A DNA stretch of 64,000 nucleotides from Calocera cornea HHB12733. Lineage: Eukaryota > Basidiomycota > Dacrymycetes > Dacrymycetales > Dacrymycetaceae. Where the stretch lies: positions 1 through 64,000 of the forward strand of contig KV423961.1 of assembly GCA_001632435.1 (NCBI GenBank), in the 5' to 3' direction. Below, in pieces: positions 59,217-64,000 of the stretch; within the stretch, counting starts at the first letter, position 1, and each line of letters opens with the position of its first letter. Position numbers and translations under genes: made by a program. The notes beneath the pieces are model-generated. The model ran no database searches. It was not told the DNA's origin and saw only the letters and a list, made by a program, of their open reading frames with translations.

Positions 59217-59872
59217 GTTTAGGACTGTACGGAGTCCGTCTGAATGGGCAATCCGAGGGCGTCGTATTCCGTGAAGTCGTCACAGGTCCGGAAGGGTATT
59301 CCGGAGTCGGAATAGCAAACGGGATAGGTGTAATTAGTTAGGAAGGTCCGGAATAGAGTGTAAAGTGTAGGGAGCGNNNNNNNNNNNNNNNNNNNNNNNN
59401 NNNNNNNNNNNNNNNNNNNNNNNNNNNNNNNNNNNNNNNNNNNNNNNNNNNNNNNNNNNNNNNNNNNNNNNNNNNNNNNNNNNNNNNNNNNNNNNNNNNN
59501 NNNNNNNNNNNNNNNNNNNNNNNNNNNNNNNNNNNNNNNNNNNNNNNNNNNNNNNNNNNNNNNNNNNNNNNNNNNNNNNNNNNNNNNNNNNNNNNNNNNN
59601 NNNNNNNNNNNNNNNNNNNNNNAGAGTCTTCGCCCGTGAACCCGTCGGGTGCGTTCCGTCGTATACGCCATTCCGAGAGGGTTCCGTGACCGGAACGGCC
59701 ATACGGAATAAACCCCTCAAACCCGGAATTGGCCGACGGACCGGAAAGCGAAGCAGGGCAAGTCCGAAAGGTGTCCGGACTTCCGGTGCCGTGTCTCCGG
59801 AAGGCCGGAACGCGAAAAATTGGGCCACAGTGACAAAGGGAACTGTACACCGCGAAGTCGGGCGGGTTTAGG
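59217..59872. mobile_element. Small insertion within RepHel, flanked by GTTTAGG
   Basis: The 7-bp word GTTTAGG occurs at 59217-59223 and again at 59866-59872 and probably is the target-site duplication. The 642 bases between are unlike the surrounding gene: they are rich in TCCGGA/CCGGAA words (about a dozen copies) and contain no gene. Both edges contain ACTGTAC (59224-59230 and 59842-59848). The centre is unresolved. The class of element is not recognised. Confidence 0.65.
59378..59622. other. Assembly gap (245 N)
   Basis: Run of 245 N inside the small insertion. The true length may differ, so reading frames spanning it are meaningless. Confidence 1.
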
Positions 59873-62454
59873 TTAATGATACTCGGCCCGGGTATTGTGC
59901 AAGGATCAATATCCGTTTTTGAGAGGCGCGGCTTTGTTAAGGGGCCGTTATCTTCTCTAACGACCGTAGTAGTACCAGGTAGTTCCGTATGAATCAGACG
60001 CTCTAACCAGCGGAACATGCTTGACTTAAACTGAACGTCACCAGATAAACGTTGGCGTAGAACATTAGGTGAAGGTTGACCTTCTATCCAGATGAGCATG
60101 TGGCAATGTAAGGTACCACGACCCTGTGCCTCAACCATGCCGTATAAGCCGGTGCAAGTGCCAAATAGACCTGCACCTTTCCCTATTCGCAGAACTATCT
60201 CTTGAAAGCGTTGCATTGTTTCGTTGAATACCGTTGCAGCCGCCGCTGGGTTTAGAGCAACCTTCATAGCTCTGGCGAACCTACTCTCACGCGTAGCACC
60301 TTTAGCAATGTCCGCAGGGTCCGCGTTTTCATTCAGAGCGAGTTGAAATAACAGCCCGTCAACATCGTTTGGTGTTAAGGTAAGAAAGAATGACGGGCAT
60401 CCTAGTTGGTGAATCAACGCACGAATCTCGTTTCGCCGACTGCGCTTATAAGCATCGCTGCCAGGCACGTCCCTGCGAAGCATGTGTATACGCCTCATGA
60501 CGCGAAACGCTAGCGCCTCCTGTTCAGATTCTGGCTTCGCCCAGCGATCATTTTCCAATCGCTTGGCTAAGTTAACCAGTACGTCCATATCGACGCTCTT
60601 GATACCCTCTACGATTCTACTGTGCGCTCCTTCCGGGATTCGGAAGCGCACTTCTCGAATAGCGTGCCGCTTTTGCAGTATACTATGAAAGACAAAAGCG
60701 AATGTAGGATCCTTTTGGAAACGGCGATCAGCCAGGCGTAGTAAATGAGTGAGTTGTTTCTTCATTGAGACCACTTTCCTTCGACGCGGATCGTCGAAGC
60801 CACCTAGGCCAAACGGATCAAGGTGGGGGAACATCCACGTTAGAGTGTACTCGTTGCGTAGGTCTTGGATAGCTCGGTTTCCACGCCGGGATAGGAGGAA
60901 CGCCCCTTCCTTATCCAAACAATGTGCTAATGCTTCCGCTTTCATAGCGCGGTAGTTATTAGCTGTACGAACGTCCGTAGCGTAGCCAGACGCTTCGATA
61001 AGGAAGTCGCCTGGACTGATACGACTGTCCTGAAATGAATTGCGGTCAGACACGTCTGACTCTGCCGCTATCTGGCCGTCATCCAACTGGACATGGCCTA
61101 TCTCCATGGAAGGGAGAACCACACTGTCGCTACCTTCCCTTTGACAGGCACCAAATAGAGCGTCGAAGTTAGCTTGAGAAAAACGCGCTCCTGTAGGAAA
61201 GTCCTCTGTTTCGCAAGTGTATGCTTTATTTCTTTCGAGGAGGAATTTTATCAGCGTACGCACAATACTTGCACTCGCTTTGACTGGCTCCACCCGGCGC
61301 AGTACTTCAGCAGTTGGTCGTTCTCTACTGGCAAAAACAGCCACAAAGCTATCACATATTTCATCAACAGGTGGCGGTAGTATATTGCTGAGGACTGCGT
61401 TGTCTTGCGGTAAAATAAGAACATTTCCTCTACTGTAGCGTTGCATTCCCTCTACTCCGCTCCGGTAAAGGCGACTCTCAGGGTTATCAAAGTAGCGAAA
61501 GCAAATTTTACTCGCTGAACACCGAGCCACAAGACGACGATCTACAAACGTAGATTGTGCAAAGGCTTTCTTCACGTCAGGGGGTACGTGCTCGAACGCG
61601 TAGTAGAATCCGTTAGCTAGTGCAAGGCTAGGTAGCTCTCCTCTACATAATGCGGCGTTGCACGTAGAGCATAGCTGCGCATGTCCTACGCGAGCGTCCG
61701 TGTCTGAGAGACCGCGCGGGTCCAAGATTGCCCAATCATACGCGTCGAGTGCATAACCTAGCGGCATCAATTCCCGTGGTATGTGCCAATTTTGCAGCAA
61801 GGTAAAATCGATGTGAGAGACCGGTGTGGGTTTAAGTCGAACAGTCGCTACCGCTTCGGCACATACTGCGCAAACCCCATGCAATAGTTGCTCTATCGTG
61901 GTTGCCGCTTCATAGTCACGGATTATCTTGTTGATCAGCTGCGCGTCATATACTGGAGGAAATTCTGTCGATTCCTCTGACACGTTAGTATATGGTGCAG
62001 TACAGCCATCACTTCCAATCGCATCCAGCATGTCGAGAGACTCTAGTCGTCTCTTCTTAGGCACACGGAGATTTAAAGTCGCCTGAGCACGTCCCATTCC
62101 TTCATACGCTCGATCGCGCCTCTTAAGCTTGAAGTGCCATAAGAGAACCTGGGACTCTGAGCGCAACAGCTGCATCACTATAGCATGTTTTGTCATAGAA
62201 GCGAAGATTCGTTGCTGTATGCACGATGCGACGAGCAGTAGATCGGCTTTGCGGAAGAAGTCATATGATGTGAGCAGTCCGGCAACCGTAGCTCTTAGCA
62301 GTAGAGTATCCTCGTAGACCGATAGCGTGCTCAAATCTATCGAGACACAATATACACCGCGAAACTCGTATGACCTATTCAAGTCGCCCGTAGGAAACTT
62401 CGCTTCTCCATAACAAACGAGGTTGTTCACGTAGTCGAGCGTTCCGATAAGCAT

Positions 62455-63415
62455 AGCGTATTAGGGAGCACTATCCAATGCACCCGGTCCTTTTTATAGC
62501 CTCTAGTACATTTACGATGACTCGAACTTGCTCAGCTGCTCTCCCTAGAGTAAAAGCCTTCCTGTGCGAATTTGACCTTTCCAGTTTCAAAAGGGGACAA
62601 GCGGTGCGATGCGGTACGCTGCAGAACCCTAACCCTACGTAGAAAATTAAATCATCCGCTGACGCCACATTTGCATCCGCCCTGTGTGGGGCGTTAAGAA
62701 TCGCATAGCCCTGTCCACCTCTCTCTTCCCTTCATCCACCTCGCAAACGCCTCCAATACCTCAAGCCTCGTTATCGCCGTTTCGTTACCCACCTACGATG
62801 TATATCCACAGTACGCCAGTTATATCAAACTCCTCGTCTCAGTCTAATGTCTCGTCAGCTATACCCTCGTCGTACTCCAAGCCACCGCCTTTCTCGCCAT
62901 AACAACCTCATTAGCTTGTTGTACTCCCACCGCGTCCGAACAACCACGCGCTCGAACTTAAGCAGTCACTGTACGCTGTGAGTCTATACCCACGCACCCA
63001 CGCACCCTATAGTGCTAACTAACTTGCAGCAGAATTGCTTCGTGCTGGAATCGTCACCTGTAGCAAGACGCGTAAAGCTTACGAGCTGGGTGTCTGTGCA
63101 TCGCCAGCATATAATGCTTCCGCCCACAGAACCCCCGTCGACTGCCTCGAAGCGCGGCTCTCGGTCTACGGAACCGATGTTTATCCGGTTAGGGATAGGG
63201 TCGACGCGCCATATTTGCTCCCGCTTCACCTAAGCGCGCAACTTGGCCAAGGTACGCCCTCCATTAATTCATCCTTCCCTCCTCGTCGTGCTACACAGAC
63301 GACGGTCATCCACCACAACGCTCCTCTGACTTCTTTCGCAATACTAGCAAGGTCTATATGGTACGTTCTTATATGCCAATCTTACTGCTAACTAACGCGC
63401 ATATATCTACTCTAG
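62455..63415. other. Right flank of the Helitron-like element, with a possible 5' part of the next gene
   Basis: No complete gene is supported. The telomere-like word AACCCTAACCCTAC lies at 62,625-62,638. From 63,117 plus-strand frames with splice-like ends occur: MLPPTEPPSTASKRGSRSTE at 63,117, and an exon end at 63,360 with DGHPPQRSSDFFRNTSKVYM. These may be upstream exons of the following gene. The 5' end (TC) of the Helitron should lie in this stretch but cannot be placed. Confidence 0.4.
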
Positions 63416-64000
63416 TCTTTCCCTACGACTCCGTACACCGCCGGCCCCACGGCCACCAACAACGTACTCTTCACTGCGGTTCGTAACTGTCTTATTACCA
63501 CGCGTTACACTTAACTAACATTACTATCTAGACGGCTGCTTCGCCTCCCGCTCCAAAGGCTGCTACTGTGACTGGCGAGGTCGTTGCTCAGGTACGCCCA
63601 TTACTCTCCTCTACGCCAACTATATAGCTGACGGTCTCTCTCATATCTATCGAAGATGGCCGCTAGCAACCCAGTGCGCATAGTCTATACTTAAACCGTA
63701 GCGTGTGATACTAACTGTTACATAGGACGCCATGGATATCGACCCTCCCATTACTGTCGCCCTCGCTGCTACTATGGCCCAAACCATGCCCTCGTCTTCC
63801 CACGCCCACTCGGTCCACTACAACACGTCCACCAACTTCGACGTGTTGTATCGTAACAACCCACATCGCCTCCGCCAGCTGTATATCGAAGCTACTACTT
63901 TGAATAGCACTCACGCGCTTATCATGCGCGAGCTGGAAGACGAGGTCGAAATGCTCACGAACATCAAGGCGCATGTCTTCGACCAACTCATGAAGGCGCA
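63416..64000 (+). CDS. Partial ORF related to the Helitron coiled-coil protein
   Basis: Exons seen: 63416-63478, 63532-63591, 63726-64000, the last cut by the window end. The sequence SFPTTPYTAGPTATNNVLFT, TAASPPAPKAATVTGEVVAQ and DAMDIDPPITVALAATMAQT is low-complexity. Then NFDVLYRNNPHRLRQLYIEA, LNSTHALIMRELEDEVEML and NIKAHVFDQL follow. The last part matches the FDTLLQQDP...LWNKLL...LLLKEAEDD region of the coiled-coil ORF at 46819-47665 in pattern and spacing, and the exon style is the same. It runs in the opposite direction to the element on its left, so it could be the first gene of a second, oppositely placed element. Confidence 0.55.

Larger units (their letters stand above)
46819..62454 (-). 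mobile_element. Large Helitron-like element with accessory genes
   Basis: The extent given is from the stop of the last accessory gene to the start of the Rep-helicase gene; the true ends lie outside it. The element carries, in minus-strand order: Rep-helicase (62454-55954, broken), a four-exon ORF (55777-54671), a one-copy repeat-domain gene on the plus strand (53943-54629), a two-copy repeat-domain gene (53360-51944), a CxxC ORF (51646-50719), an RPA1-like gene (50409-47979) and a coiled-coil ORF (47665-46819). Introns here have GTATGT-type donors and TACTAAC-type branch sites, and codon use is more A/T-ended than to the left. Plant and animal Helitrons are known to carry RPA-like genes; the rest of the set is unfamiliar. 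That all these genes travel together is an inference from orientation and spacing. Confidence 0.72.
55954..62454 (-). pseudogene. Helitron Rep-helicase (RepHel), disrupted
   Basis: Read from 62454: an N-terminal part, zinc-finger CxxC pairs (CAVCAE; CSTCNAALC) and a DUF6570-like region with LPSLALANGFYYAFEHVP and LSNILPPPVDEICDSFVAVF. Then comes Helitron_like_N with FFLTLTPNDVDGLLFQLAL, the metal motif GRGTLHCHMLIWI (HxH) and ALYYITDYITK with paired tyrosines, the Rep active site. The PIF1-like helicase has HVGGGAGTGKSHV (Walker A), WLIIDEVSML (Walker B), YTGDFGQLKPF and YTDYKSQGRSLE with YVMLSRVRRL. Two defects exist. An element is inserted at 59224-59865, followed by an in-frame TGA. A frameshift lies between QCLVLRIVADYLTG and Walker A, at about 57,425-57,445. 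There are no introns. The helicase frame stays open to 55954. Confidence 0.9.

Noticed and set aside
1..64000. CRISPR arrays, bacterial operons or rRNA genes
   Set aside because: No regularly spaced repeats or rRNA-like sequence; the genes are spliced eukaryotic genes.

Overview
This window is nuclear DNA of a filamentous basidiomycete, most likely an Agaricomycete. Protein-coding genes are split by many introns of about 45-65 bp with GT-AG ends, and two introns use GC-AG. The gene content fits this group: a multi-exon integrase-like gene typical of mushroom-forming fungi, WOPR regulators, a GH10 glycoside hydrolase, sugar porters and a Helitron carrying accessory genes. Exon models were built by hand. 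Where a total length is given, the exon lengths sum to a multiple of three.

Layout. 0-2.9 kb: an apparently complete DDE integrase-like gene flanked by short repeats. 3.8-5.3 kb (-): a RING-CH membrane E3 ligase. 6.6-9.4 kb (+): mitochondrial aconitase. 12.0-13.5 kb (+): choline-phosphate cytidylyltransferase. 15.1-20.6 kb (+): two divergent WOPR (Gti1/Pac2-type) genes, one with the domain duplicated. 22.7-29.4 kb (-): complex III core protein 2, long-chain acyl-CoA synthetase and a class I methyltransferase. 31.9-36.7 kb (+): two tandem sugar porters with identical exon lengths. 37.1-40.0 kb (+): an X-family DNA polymerase with a BRCT-like region. 40.9-42.3 kb (+): a secreted GH10 enzyme. 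42.4-44.1 kb (-): guanine deaminase. 44.8-46.3 kb (-): a single-pass Ser-rich membrane protein.

From about 46.8 kb the character changes. A Helitron-like element (46.8-62.5 kb) encodes a Rep-helicase with zinc-finger/DUF6570-like, Helitron_like_N and PIF1-like parts. The gene is broken by a frameshift just before the Walker A motif and by a nested insertion that contains an assembly gap. The element also carries a complete 12-exon RPA1-like gene, a coiled-coil ORF, two unrecognised ORFs, and two genes for an unrecognised domain of about 200 residues: one with two tandem copies and one on the opposite strand with one copy. At the right edge a relative of the coiled-coil ORF runs in the opposite direction, suggesting a second related element beyond the window.

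The left two thirds are mostly ordinary core and lifestyle genes: energy metabolism, lipid synthesis, DNA repair, purine salvage and polysaccharide use. The most likely undescribed system is the accessory gene set of the Helitron, where a Rep-helicase, an RPA-like single-strand DNA-binding protein and the novel repeat-domain proteins sit together. The Rep-helicase copy looks dead while its passengers look intact.
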